The notes beneath the pieces were generated by a model. The model had not been told where the DNA came from. It searched no databases and worked only from the letters and a program-made list of their open reading frames with translations. From an uncultured Prevotellaceae bacterium (GTDB lineage: Bacteria; Bacteroidota; Bacteroidia; Bacteroidales; Bacteroidaceae): 64,000 bases of DNA. A program made the position numbers and the translations under genes. Positions 25,787 through 34,348 of this stretch are shown in pieces; position 1 is the first letter of the stretch; every line of letters starts with the position of its first letter. Location of the stretch: contig OMXX01000031.1 in NCBI GenBank assembly GCA_900315105.1, positions 35,166 to 99,165 on the forward strand. Reading direction: 5' to 3'.

Positions 25787-27631
25787 TTACTTCTGCATAT
25801 CATGCAGCTTCTTATAGTAACCGTCCTTCTGCAGCAGCTCCTCATGCGTACCGCTCTCCACTATCCTACCCTCGTGAAGTACGTATATCTCACTTGCATG
25901 CTTAATGGTAGAGAGACGATGGGCAATTGCAACGGTTGTTCGGGTAGTCATCAGTTTCTCAAGGGCATCCTGAACAAGTCGCTCCGACTCTGTGTCGAGT
26001 GCCGAGGTAGCCTCATCAAGGATAAGGATTGGAGGATTCTTCAATATGGCACGCGCAATACTAACACGCTGACGCTGACCGCCTGAGAGTCTGCCGCCCC
26101 GGTCTCCTATCATAGTCTCATATCCGTTTTCTGACTCCATGATAAACTGATGGGCATTGGCAATTCTTGCAGCCTGTTCTATCTCCTCATCAGTAGCAGA
26201 ATCCACACCAAACGTGATATTGTTTCTGAACGTATCATTAAACAGAATAGCCTCCTGATTCACGTTTCCTATAAGCTGGCGAAGGTCGTGTACGCCAAGG
26301 TCCTTTACGTTCACGCCATCTATAAGCACCTCTCCCTTCTGCACATCATAATAACGAGGTATGAGATCCACGAGAGTGGATTTTCCCGAACCCGACTGCC
26401 CCACAAGAGCTATGGTCTTTCCCTTAGGAATAACGAGATTGATATCTTTCAATACCCAATGAGGCTCACCTGTCTTGAAGTCGTTGTACGCAAACGATAC
26501 GTTGCGGAACTCAATCTGATGCTCGAACGAGGTGATAGGTGTTGGATGTTGGCTCTCAGGAATAGTATCCTCAGCCATCAGTATCTTATCCACACGCTCC
26601 ATAGATGCGAGTCCTTTTGGGATGTTGTATCCTGCCTTACTGAAATCCTTCAAAGGCTGAAGGATTGAGTAAAGGATAACCATATAGTAGATGAATGTAG
26701 GACCGCTGAGGGCATAGTCGTTAAGCACGAGGATACCACCAAACCACAGCACGATGACTATCATCAGCGTACCAAGGAACTCACTCATAGGATGCGCCAT
26801 CTGCTGACGAACGTTCACTCTGAGTATGCTATTGCGGTAATTGGTGTTTATGCGATCAAAACGGTCATTCATCTTCTCCTCGGCACAGAATGCCTTTATG
26901 ATTCTCAAACCGCCTAAAGTCTCTTCCACCTGACTCATAGTGTCGCTCCATAGAGCCTGAGCAGCAATCGACTTCGATTTCAGTTTCTTGCCCACAGCAC
27001 CTATCGCCCATCCCATAACAGGAACAAAGACAATAGTAAACAGCGTGAGCTGCCAACTTATCACTATAAGCGTAGTGAAATAGGCAATAATGAGAATCGG
27101 ATTCTTGAACAGCATGTCAAGGCTCGACATTATCGAAGACTCTATCTCCTGAACATCACCCGACATACGGGCTATGATATCGCCCTTGCGCTCTTCGCTG
27201 AAGAATCCCAAAGGCAGAGATGTAATCTTACGATACAGCTGATTGCGGATATCGCGAACCACACCTGTACGGATAGGAATGATAGTTGCCGATGAAAGGA
27301 AATAAGCTCCTGTCTTGAGGAATGTGGCAAAGGCAAGGAACAGACCTATGATAAGCAACGTGGTAGTTGCGCCCATATCAGCTATCATATTCGTCACATA
27401 ATAGTCTGCATTGTTGCTCACCACCTCCTTCACGTTATTCCAATCCCATTCCATGAAATGGGTTGCCTTACCCGCATCTCCCGTCTTGAACAGAATCTGA
27501 AGGATAGGCACAAGAGTGGCAAACGAAAAGATATTGAGCAGAGCCGACAGTATGTTAAACACCACCGACAGCACGAGATATTTCTTATATGGAGGCACAA
27601 AACGCCTCAGTACCTTAAGGAATTCTTTCAT
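25787..27631 (-). CDS. MsbA-like ABC exporter
   Basis: The 614-residue half-transporter has six transmembrane segments in about residues 20-340, then an ATPase domain. Walker A is GQSGSGKST, the Q-loop is in NVNQEAILF, the signature is LSGGQRQRVSIARA, Walker B is ILILDEATSALD, and the switch His is in AIAHRLS. This is the arrangement of lipid A or lipid-linked-glycan flippases (MsbA and relatives). Nearby acyltransferase and LtaS-like genes favour a lipid or LPS substrate. A minus-strand -7 box lies at 27764-27771, and the leader is filled with 7-base repeats. Confidence 0.88.
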   Translation of the reverse strand: MKEFLKVLRRFVPPYKKYLVLSVVFNILSALLNIFSFATLVPILQILFKTGDAGKATHFMEWDWNNVKEVVSNNADYYVTNMIADMGATTTLLIIGLFLAFATFLKTGAYFLSSATIIPIRTGVVRDIRNQLYRKITSLPLGFFSEERKGDIIARMSGDVQEIESSIMSSLDMLFKNPILIIAYFTTLIVISWQLTLFTIVFVPVMGWAIGAVGKKLKSKSIAAQALWSDTMSQVEETLGGLRIIKAFCAEEKMNDRFDRINTNYRNSILRVNVRQQMAHPMSEFLGTLMIVIVLWFGGILVLNDYALSGPTFIYYMVILYSILQPLKDFSKAGYNIPKGLASMERVDKILMAEDTIPESQHPTPITSFEHQIEFRNVSFAYNDFKTGEPHWVLKDINLVIPKGKTIALVGQSGSGKSTLVDLIPRYYDVQKGEVLIDGVNVKDLGVHDLRQLIGNVNQEAILFNDTFRNNITFGVDSATDEEIEQAARIANAHQFIMESENGYETMIGDRGGRLSGGQRQRVSIARAILKNPPILILDEATSALDTESERLVQDALEKLMTTRTTVAIAHRLSTIKHASEIYVLHEGRIVESGTHEELLQKDGYYKKLHDMQK

Positions 27632-27639
27632 TTTTATTT

Positions 27640-27750
27640 TTTAAGTCAAAGGACTAAGGTCAAAGGGCTAAAGACTTAAGTCTAAAGTCAAAAGACTAAA
27701 GACCAAGGTCAAAGCCCTACCCCCTAACCTCTAAACTCTAACCTCTTTTC
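27640..27750. repeat. Long 7-base tandem array in exporter leader
   Basis: About fifteen heptamers in register: AGTCAAA, GGACTAA, GGTCAAA, GGGCTAA, AGACTTA, AGTCTAA, AGTCAAA, AGACTAA, AGACCAA, GGTCAAA, then CCCCTAA, CCTCTAA, ACTCTAA. It is the longest of its class in the window and lies between the promoter box and the exporter ATG. Confidence 0.75.
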
Positions 27751-27763
27751 CAATTTCCGAGTG

Positions 27764-27771
27764 CAAAGTTA
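27764..27771 (-). promoter_or_regulatory. Promoter -7 box for exporter unit
   Basis: The minus strand reads TAACTTTG, about 135 bases upstream of the exporter ATG. Confidence 0.5.
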
Positions 27772-27832
27772 CACATTATTTATAAGAAAACGAAATAAAT
27801 CCCTAAAGTTTTCATAATATAACATTAAAAAA

Positions 27833-27876
27833 TTCTCCCACACTATCAGAGTGACAAATCTGAATGTGTGGGAGAA
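27833..27876. terminator. Orphan two-part terminator hairpin
   Basis: Outer stem TTCTCCCACAC and GTGTGGGAGAA (11 pairs), with an inner stem TCAGA and TCTGA. On the minus strand it is followed by TTTTTTAA. It lies between two divergent genes, so neither needs it. See findings. Confidence 0.7.
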
Positions 27877-27897
27877 CCACTTTTCCTTTTACTACTT

Positions 27898-27932
27898 CCC
27901 AACTTTCATCTTTCACCTTTCATCTACTTGCC
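27898..27932. repeat. 7-base tandem array
   Basis: AACTTTC / ATCTTTC / ACCTTTC / ATCTACT, directly left of the 11-base array C. Confidence 0.6.
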
Positions 27933-27939
27933 TCCGCTG

Positions 27940-28041
27940 ATCCTTCGCTATGCTCCCGTTATGCCTCTGCTTCTTCGCCCATAAAAACTATAGGATCATA
28001 GGAGGAAGAGCGGAGGATCATAGGAGGTACATAGGAGTTGC
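27940..28041. repeat. 11-base periodic array C
   Basis: Units in 11-base register include CTCCGCTGATC, CTTCGCTATGC, ATAGGATCATA, GGAGGAAGAGC, GGAGGATCATA and GGAGGTACATA. It shares words (CTATGATCC and its inverse GGATCATAG) with arrays B and D. A variant of the TCGARYTCACGTTA motif lies at 28087-28100. Confidence 0.75.
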
Positions 28042-28202
28042 CTTGACAAACGATTCAAGTAAAAAGCCGTTTGCTGGGAAATTTCGTCGAACTGACGTTA
28101 CATTAGGGATCGTGGAGATTTCTTGTTTACAGACATAAAGTAGGCTCGCAGGACTTTGGGAACACTTTTTCTGAAAAAAGCAGAAAAAAAATCCTTTCAT
28201 TA

Positions 28203-28234
28203 TTTGCTTGTTTGACAGAAAACATTTACCTTTG
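28203..28234 (+). promoter_or_regulatory. Promoter of first LRR gene
   Basis: TTTG (28203-28206), a 20-base spacer, then TACCTTTG (28227-28234), about 50 bases before the ATG at 28285. Confidence 0.7.
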
Positions 28235-28284
28235 CAATCGATTAACAATCCTTTTATAATTAAAACCAAATTTAAGATTGCAAA

Positions 28285-29463
28285 ATGAAGACAAATCTTC
28301 TTATTGTTTTATTTTTGTTGCTAACACAGGTGGTATCAGCAGCAAACGGAGTGCTTATCAATGGTATTTACTATCGATTGGATAGCTCAAAGAAGGAAGC
28401 AGAGGTAACTAATGGCCCTGATTCTGAGGTATCAACTTTTGACAACACCTCTCTCACCTACTACACGAACACGGTAACTGTACCACAGTCGGTGACTTAC
28501 AATGGTGTGACATACAAGGTTACTTCCATTGGTGAAAATGCTTTTGCCGTAAATAGACGACTGAAAAAGGTTAATCTGCCAGAATCTGTGGTAAGCATTC
28601 AGTCGAGCGCTTTTACGTGTTGTGATGATATGCAATCTATATATATACCAAAATCGGTAGAGGATATTGAGTATAATGCCTTCTACGGATGTATTGGACT
28701 CAATTCTGTCGTAGTTGACAAGGACAACAAAAACTATGATAGCAGGAATGATTGTAATGGTATCATTGAGACAGGAACCAACGAATTGATTTTTGGTAAT
28801 CAGAATACCAAGATTCCTAATAGTGTGACCCGTATTGGTGAATGGGCATTCGCAGGTGAGACACTACTCACAACGATTGATATTCCAAACTCTGTAACGA
28901 GTATTGGTTCTTGGGCTTTTAATGAATCTGGATTGAAATCAATGGTGATGCCTAATTCGATAATAGCTCTTGGTTACAATGTGTTTATGAATTGCCGTGC
29001 TATGGAAACTCTTGTTTTCTCTGAATCGCTTGAGACTATTCCTGGATACCTATTGAATCAATGTCATGCACTCAAGTCAATCACAATCCCTGCTTCTGTA
29101 AAGGTGGTGGAAGAACTTGCTATCGCTTACAGCAGTAATATTGAGTCAATCACTTTCCTTTCAACCACTCCTCCAACAATTTTCCCAGAAAGCATTGAAA
29201 CGAATTCCTACAATTTAACAATAACGATACATGTTCCAGAGGGGTGCAGAGATGCATATGAGAATAGTACAGTAGGTCAAACATTCTTTAATATCGTGGA
29301 TGATGTAAAGATCTCAACTGGCATCTCTAACGCAACACTCTGTAACACAGATATCGCATCCCGTATTTTCCGTCTAAACGGCACTCGCGTTTCTTCATTG
29401 CAGAAGGGCATCAATATTGTGAACGGAAAGAAGGTTGTGGTAAAAAATCATGGCAGTAAATAA
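28285..29463 (+). CDS. BspA-like leucine-rich-repeat surface protein (first)
   Basis: The 392-residue product has a signal peptide (about residues 1-19, ending VVSAA), followed by BspA/LRR_5 repeats from about residue 65 to 300. Repeat cores such as VTSIGENAFAVNRRLKKVNLP and VTSIGSWAFNESGLKSMVMP are visible. The C-terminus, FRLNGTRVSSLQKGINIVNGKK, is shared with the next gene and is a common ending on exported Prevotella proteins, perhaps a sorting or anchoring signal. Similar proteins bind host matrix or other bacteria; the ligand here is unknown. porQ, a type IX secretion gene, lies 1.9 kb downstream. Confidence 0.85.
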   Translation: MKTNLLIVLFLLLTQVVSAANGVLINGIYYRLDSSKKEAEVTNGPDSEVSTFDNTSLTYYTNTVTVPQSVTYNGVTYKVTSIGENAFAVNRRLKKVNLPESVVSIQSSAFTCCDDMQSIYIPKSVEDIEYNAFYGCIGLNSVVVDKDNKNYDSRNDCNGIIETGTNELIFGNQNTKIPNSVTRIGEWAFAGETLLTTIDIPNSVTSIGSWAFNESGLKSMVMPNSIIALGYNVFMNCRAMETLVFSESLETIPGYLLNQCHALKSITIPASVKVVEELAIAYSSNIESITFLSTTPPTIFPESIETNSYNLTITIHVPEGCRDAYENSTVGQTFFNIVDDVKISTGISNATLCNTDIASRIFRLNGTRVSSLQKGINIVNGKKVVVKNHGSK

Positions 29464-29549
29464 AATTTTATCTTGTCAAGAATTAGAGAGATTTTCTTTT
29501 TTGAATTAATGAAAAAAAGAGACTTTATTAATAATAAAAATCAACGAAA

Positions 29550-30401
29550 ATGAAACATTTCAACATACGTATCGTGATGGTTCTGCTGTCACTATTCATG
29601 GTATCATCTACATTTGCTGATATTCTGCAAAAGATAAAGATTGGAGATCTGTACTACAATCTGGATGAAGACACTAAAGAGGCATCTGTAACCTGTCTGC
29701 AGAAAACACTTTTTGACCTTGACTCTCCAAACGTTTATTACGAATTAACAAGTGTCACGATTCCAGAGAATGTAACTTATAAAAACAAGACTTATAAGGT
29801 AACTGCAATAGATCAATATGCATTCTACGGAGAGACAAAACTTACATCAATAGTAATTCCCAAGACGGTAAAAAGTATTCACAACTTTGCATTTATGTAT
29901 TGTATAAGCCTTCCTTCGATTACTCTACCAGAAGGACTAACTGTTATTGCATCATCTGCATTTTATGGTTGTGAGAGTCTAACAGAAATAATCATTCCAG
30001 AAGGTGTTACCACCATTTGTACGTCAGCATTCCTAGAGTGTACCAAACTTGCAAGTATCACCCTGCCAAGCACCTTGCAGTTTATCGAAACAACAGCATT
30101 CGCTGGCTGTTCATCCCTGAAATCTATAAAAATAAATGCCACCAAACCATTCAATCTATATAGAGGAACTTTTGAGCAGTACGGTAATCTGTATGTTCCT
30201 GCGGGCTGCAAGGAAGCATACGAGAATGCCGCCTACTGGAAGAAGTTTAACATCATTGATAGTAGCGTTACTGGTATTTCTGCTATATCATCTCCTGACG
30301 CTAAACAGCCATCCACTATCTTTACATTAGGTGGCACTCGCGTTTCTTCACTACAGAAAGGCGTGAATATCGTGAATGGCAAGAAGGCAGTGGTAAAATA
30401 G
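29550..30401 (+). CDS. BspA-like leucine-rich-repeat surface protein (second)
   Basis: The 283-residue product is probably a shorter paralogue of the gene just upstream. It has a signal peptide (about residues 1-24), about five LRR_5 repeats (for example VTAIDQYAFYGETKLTSIVIP and LTVIASSAFYGCESLTEIIIP), a Pro/Gly-rich NLYVPAGCKEAYENA block shared with the first copy, and the C-terminal FTLGGTRVSSLQKGVNIVNGKK. The two genes are 86 bases apart and may have arisen by duplication. Transcription stops at the hairpin 30485-30514. Confidence 0.85.
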   Translation: MKHFNIRIVMVLLSLFMVSSTFADILQKIKIGDLYYNLDEDTKEASVTCLQKTLFDLDSPNVYYELTSVTIPENVTYKNKTYKVTAIDQYAFYGETKLTSIVIPKTVKSIHNFAFMYCISLPSITLPEGLTVIASSAFYGCESLTEIIIPEGVTTICTSAFLECTKLASITLPSTLQFIETTAFAGCSSLKSIKINATKPFNLYRGTFEQYGNLYVPAGCKEAYENAAYWKKFNIIDSSVTGISAISSPDAKQPSTIFTLGGTRVSSLQKGVNIVNGKKAVVK

Positions 30402-30484
30402 AAGCTCTACGAAGTCAAGGTATTAGCCCCTCCGAATCAGGAACAGATGGTTGTGTATAATCATAATTCCCGAGAATAAAATAG

Positions 30485-30514
30485 CCCCATGATTCTTACA
30501 TTAGAATCGTGGGG
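30485..30514. terminator. Bidirectional terminator
   Basis: Stem CCCCATGATTCT and AGAATCGTGGGG (12 pairs, one wobble), then TTCATTTCTT. It serves the second LRR gene (plus) and the TonB-like gene (minus). Confidence 0.8.
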
Positions 30515-30554
30515 TTCATTTCTTGTAATCCATCACCATTATTCCGACACAAAC

Positions 30555-31250
30555 CTATATCTCGAACACAATAGGTATAGCGACCTTCGTGCGGCATACC
30601 TTGCCGTGATCCTTCCCCGGTTCCCACTTAGGCATAAGCTTGGCAACTCTCAGAGCCTCAGCATCAAGCAGACGATGTGCATTCTTCACCACCTTGATAT
30701 CAGAAATAGTGCCGTCGGTATTGACTATGAAACTGATCATGACCTTTCCCTCTATTTTACTGCGCAGAGCGGCGGTAGGATATTTCAGGTTCTTGGTTAG
30801 CCACTTCACGAATTCGGTCATACCACCCGGATACTGAGGCAGTTCCTGAACAATACGGAGAGTCTCAGGATCATCATCATTCTGATTTATAGGCTCGTCC
30901 TTCTCCTCTTCAAGAAGTTCATCTTCATCCATATCGTCAGGAGTGAACTTTACGACATCAAGTATTTTTGGGGGAATCTCCGTCAGATTATCAACCTTAT
31001 TGAGTTTTTCCGCCTGTTCTTCATGTCTTATCTTTTTTTCTGCCGCCGAAATCATGTCACGCTGATCGTTCAGCTTCAGGTTCAGATCCATAGTTATATC
31101 ATCGTCGAAATCGTCAAAATCATCCTTCCCTCCACCTATATGCACCTCAAGCACAAGGATGAAGAGAAGGCCCATTATGACGAATGCACCGAGAAACATC
31201 CACGGACGTAAATGTTCAAGATCTGCTTTATGTGATTTCTTTACTTCCAC
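30555..31250 (-). CDS. TonB family energy-transducing protein
   Basis: The 231-residue product has a cytoplasmic N-terminus, one transmembrane segment (about residues 17-37), an acidic and Asp-rich periplasmic linker, and a TonB C-terminal domain. The domain is visible as QELPQYPGGMTEFVKWL...YPTAAL, EGKVMISFIVNTDGTI and MPKWEPG. It probably links the proton-motive force to outer-membrane TonB-dependent transporters. A minus-strand -7 box TAAATTTG lies at 31294-31301. Confidence 0.85.
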   Translation of the reverse strand: MEVKKSHKADLEHLRPWMFLGAFVIMGLLFILVLEVHIGGGKDDFDDFDDDITMDLNLKLNDQRDMISAAEKKIRHEEQAEKLNKVDNLTEIPPKILDVVKFTPDDMDEDELLEEEKDEPINQNDDDPETLRIVQELPQYPGGMTEFVKWLTKNLKYPTAALRSKIEGKVMISFIVNTDGTISDIKVVKNAHRLLDAEALRVAKLMPKWEPGKDHGKVCRTKVAIPIVFEI

Positions 31251-31293
31251 AATAAAATAGTGGTAAAATGCGTTTTTATATTAAATTCGAGTG

Positions 31294-31332
31294 CAAATTT
31301 AGCAATGATATTGGAAAAAAATGCTATCTTTG
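31294..31332. promoter_or_regulatory. Divergent promoter boxes for TonB-like gene and porQ
   Basis: The minus-strand -7 box TAAATTTG at 31294-31301 serves the TonB-like gene. The plus-strand -7 box TATCTTTG at 31325-31332 serves porQ, about 20 bases before its ATG. Confidence 0.6.
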
Positions 31333-31353
31333 CCGTAAATTTCTTTAATTCGG

Positions 31354-32313
31354 ATGAAAAAAGCTATAATTCTCCTCCTTTGGGTCGGTTTTTCGCTTGC
31401 ATTACACGCTCAGGAGTCGCAGACGATATACAATTTCCTGCGTTTGCCTGTAAGTTCGCATGCGGCAGCCTTGGGTGGAGATAACATATCTCTCATTGAA
31501 GATGATGCAGCACTCGCTATTCATAATCCAGCCTTGCTTGCCTCTGTTTCAGACAGGACGCTGAATATCGGATATATGAACTATATGAGTGGTGCGAATC
31601 TCTTCTCCGCAGGATATGCCTTTGCTCAAGGAGAGAAAGCCACCATTGGTGTGGCTGCGCAATATCTCAACTACGGAAGCATGAAGCATACTGATAGCGA
31701 GGGAACGATCCTCGGAGAATTCAACGCTTCCGACCTTGCCCTAAACGGCACGCTGTCATATCCTCTTGCAAAGAATCTGATGGGTGGTGTGACCGCCCGC
31801 TTCGTTTACTCTAAGATTGGCGACTATAGCAGTACGGCTGTTGGCATTGACCTTGGCCTTAACTATTACAATGAGGAGAAGGATTTCTCTGCATCTATAG
31901 TGGCAAAGAATCTCGGAGGCCAGTTGTCTGCTTACGATGAGGAATACGAATCTATGCCTGCCGATTTACAACTGGGTGCCACGAAGCGCATAATTGGCAC
32001 GCCGTTCCGAGTAAGTCTTACCGCCGTTGACCTCACTCGCTGGAACTATTCCCTCTTCCGACACATGGTAGTCGGAGCAGACCTTCTGCTAAGTGACCAG
32101 ATTTATCTCTCCGCAGGATATAACCTCCGAAGGGCACATGAGATGAAAGTCGGCACATACGACAGCTTTGGCGACAAATCTGATAGCTCTCACGGAGCGG
32201 GATTATCATTCGGAGGCGGATTGATACTCGACAGTTTCTCTCTCGGAGTGTCCTATGCAAAGTATCATGTCAGTTCGTCAAGTCTTATGATAAATGCAGC
32301 GTTTACGCTTTGA
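31354..32313 (+). CDS. porQ: Type IX secretion system protein PorQ
   Basis: The 319-residue outer-membrane beta-barrel type protein has a signal peptide (about residues 1-18, ending HAQE). SHAAALGGDNISLIEDDAAL and FGGGLILDSFSLGVSYAKYH match PorQ, a T9SS component of the attachment complex in Porphyromonas and relatives. The gene directly precedes the polyprenyl synthase gene. It suggests the cell has a T9SS that could export LRR-type proteins, although other por genes are outside the window. Confidence 0.82.
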   Translation: MKKAIILLLWVGFSLALHAQESQTIYNFLRLPVSSHAAALGGDNISLIEDDAALAIHNPALLASVSDRTLNIGYMNYMSGANLFSAGYAFAQGEKATIGVAAQYLNYGSMKHTDSEGTILGEFNASDLALNGTLSYPLAKNLMGGVTARFVYSKIGDYSSTAVGIDLGLNYYNEEKDFSASIVAKNLGGQLSAYDEEYESMPADLQLGATKRIIGTPFRVSLTAVDLTRWNYSLFRHMVVGADLLLSDQIYLSAGYNLRRAHEMKVGTYDSFGDKSDSSHGAGLSFGGGLILDSFSLGVSYAKYHVSSSSLMINAAFTL

Positions 32314-32347
32314 CCCACCCCATACCTCCCCAATGGAGGGAGCTTTT
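32314..32347 (+). repeat. GC-rich dispersed repeat after porQ
   Basis: CCCACCCCATACCTCCCC... directly follows the porQ stop. A related inverted sequence, CTTTGGGGGGCTGGGGGATC, lies at 32431-32450 inside the N-terminus of the next gene. Confidence 0.55.
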
Positions 32348-32391
32348 AGATAGCATTTCTAATCAATGAAGAATTAATTATAAAAATCTAT

Positions 32392-33396
32392 ATGGAAAAA
32401 AGCAACGTCAATACTATAAACCAACTCTCCTTTGGGGGGCTGGGGGATCTTATCCAATCTTATCTCTCAAACTTGCCATACGACCGCAAGCCTTACTCAT
32501 TATATGAGCCAATAAAGTATGTTCTCGACCTTGGAGGAAAACGCATCCGCCCGATGCTCATGCTGATGTCGTATAACCTTTATAAGGATGACCCAGGCTC
32601 TATTCTTCCACAGGCAATAGGCTTGGAGACATACCACAACTATACCCTTCTGCACGATGACCTTATGGATAATGCAGATGTGCGTCGCGGTCAGCCTACC
32701 GTTCACAAGAAATGGGATGCAAATACCGCTATCCTTTCAGGCGACTCTATGCTCGTTCTCGCTTACCAGAGGATGCAGAACTGTCCTGCAGACAAGTTGC
32801 CAGCCGTTCTCGACTGTTTCACCACAACAGCATTGGAGATTGGCGAGGGACAGCAATACGATATGGAATTCGAGACTCGCGATGATGTCTGTGAGGAGGA
32901 ATATATTGAGATGATTCGCCTCAAGACAAGCGTTCTGCTTGCCTGTGCCATGAAGATTGGTGCAATCATGGCTGATGCCCCAAAGGAGGACATAGACCTT
33001 CTGTATCGCTTTGGCGAGCGTATGGGACTTGCCTTCCAGCTTCAGGACGACTTCCTTGATGTGTATGGTGATCCAAAGGTTTTCGGCAAGGCTATCGGTG
33101 GCGATATCACTAGCAACAAGAAGACCTATATGCTTATCAATGCCTTCAACAAGGCTGAGGGCGAGACAAAGGCTGAACTCTCACGCTGGATTGCAGCCAA
33201 GGAGTTCGACCGTCAGGAGAAGGTTGCTGCTGTTACCGCTATCTACAACAAGCTCGGTATCGACCTTATGGCAAAGGCAAAGATGGAGGAATACTATCAC
33301 GAGGCTATCGAGGCTCTCAACAAGGTTAATGTTGCCGAGGAGAAGAAAACCGCCCTCAGGGAATATGCAGCCAAGATGATGAAGAGGGAGAAGTAA
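32392..33396 (+). CDS. Polyprenyl diphosphate synthase
   Basis: The 334-residue trans-isoprenyl diphosphate synthase has the first Asp-rich motif in LLHDDLMDNADVRRG and the second in LQDDFLDVYGDPK; GGKRIRPML is the N-terminal substrate-binding part. It condenses isopentenyl diphosphate to a polyprenyl chain, probably the quinone side chain or a C15-C40 product; chain length cannot be read from the sequence. The extra N-terminal residues around LSFGGLGDLI are partly repeat-derived. It continues the isoprenoid theme with ispF elsewhere in the window. Confidence 0.88.
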   Translation: MEKSNVNTINQLSFGGLGDLIQSYLSNLPYDRKPYSLYEPIKYVLDLGGKRIRPMLMLMSYNLYKDDPGSILPQAIGLETYHNYTLLHDDLMDNADVRRGQPTVHKKWDANTAILSGDSMLVLAYQRMQNCPADKLPAVLDCFTTTALEIGEGQQYDMEFETRDDVCEEEYIEMIRLKTSVLLACAMKIGAIMADAPKEDIDLLYRFGERMGLAFQLQDDFLDVYGDPKVFGKAIGGDITSNKKTYMLINAFNKAEGETKAELSRWIAAKEFDRQEKVAAVTAIYNKLGIDLMAKAKMEEYYHEAIEALNKVNVAEEKKTALREYAAKMMKREK

Positions 33397-33399
33397 TGG

Positions 33400-33441
33400 C
33401 CCCTCACCCATCCTACGGACACCCTCTCCCCAAGTGGCGAG
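33400..33441 (+). repeat. GC-rich repeat copy left of tatD
   Basis: A 42-base unit beginning CCCCTCACCC and ending GTGGCGAG. It is an inverted, about 80 percent identical partner of 33508-33549. The TatD start codon lies between the two. Confidence 0.75.
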
Positions 33442-33472
33442 GGAAAATTAGTATTTTCGATCAAAGGATTTG

Positions 33473-34321
33473 ATGAATAATCACAAGCTAAATAGTGTAA
33501 TTTCCTACTCGCCCCTTGGGGAGAGGATGCCCACAGGGCAGGCGAGGGGCAGTTTCATCGACACCCACACCCATATCGACGGAGAGGAATTCAAGGATGA
33601 CCTTGACGAGGTAATAGCACGAGCAAAGGAAGCTGGTGCCATACAACTTTTGTGTCCTGGCATCAACTATGACTCTATAGCCACGATGAAAGCTGTTTGC
33701 GAACGCTTTCCCGACTTTATACGTCCTATGCTCGGTCTTCATCCTGAAGATGTGAAAGAGGATTACAAGGAGGTGCTTGATAAGATGCACCTAGAAATTC
33801 GCAACGACAACTATATAGCCATCGGCGAGGTTGGTCTTGACTATTACTGGTCACGCGAATTTGAGAAAGAACAGCTTGACGCCTTTGAGCAACAGGTACA
33901 ATGGAGCGTGGAGACACAACTACCTCTTATGATTCATTGTCGCAAGGCTCAGAATGAAATGGTGAAGATTATCCGCAGATACGAGAAGGAATTGCCAGGA
34001 GGTGTTTTCCATTGCTTTACCGGTAATCAGCACGAGGCAGTAGAGCTATTGCAATTCGAGAAATTCGTACTCGGCATTGGAGGTGTCTCTACATTCAAGA
34101 AAAGTCATCTTGCCGAATACCTTGCCGCCGTTGTCCCTATGGACAGGATAGTCCTTGAGACTGATGCCCCTTACATGGCACCTGCCCCACACAGAGGCGA
34201 AAGAAACGAATCATCGTTCATTCCTTTCATAATTGAAAAACTTGCTTTGGCATACGGCACGAGCAACGAGGAAATAGCAGATACAACAACGGCAACGGCA
34301 AAACGAGTTTTTCGCATATAG
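33473..34321 (+). CDS. tatD: TatD family metal-dependent hydrolase
   Basis: The 282-residue TIM-barrel hydrolase has metal ligands IDTHTHIDG (HXH), IGEVGLDYYW (Glu), MIHCRKA (His), FHCFTGN (His) and LETDAPYMAP (Asp). TatD proteins are DNases or nucleases in repair and quality control; the exact role is unsettled. The start is ATG 33473. The first 25 residues include SPLGERMPTGQARG, encoded by the GC-rich repeat at 33508-33549; standard TatD proteins begin just before the FIDTHTH motif. Confidence 0.88.
   Translation: MNNHKLNSVISYSPLGERMPTGQARGSFIDTHTHIDGEEFKDDLDEVIARAKEAGAIQLLCPGINYDSIATMKAVCERFPDFIRPMLGLHPEDVKEDYKEVLDKMHLEIRNDNYIAIGEVGLDYYWSREFEKEQLDAFEQQVQWSVETQLPLMIHCRKAQNEMVKIIRRYEKELPGGVFHCFTGNQHEAVELLQFEKFVLGIGGVSTFKKSHLAEYLAAVVPMDRIVLETDAPYMAPAPHRGERNESSFIPFIIEKLALAYGTSNEEIADTTTATAKRVFRI
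33508..33549 (-). repeat. GC-rich repeat in tatD 5' end
   Basis: A 42-base unit, inverse partner of 33400-33441. It is translated in frame as the extra TatD N-terminus. Confidence 0.75.
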
Positions 34322-34348
34322 CACAAAGATACCGAGTTTTCTATTTGA

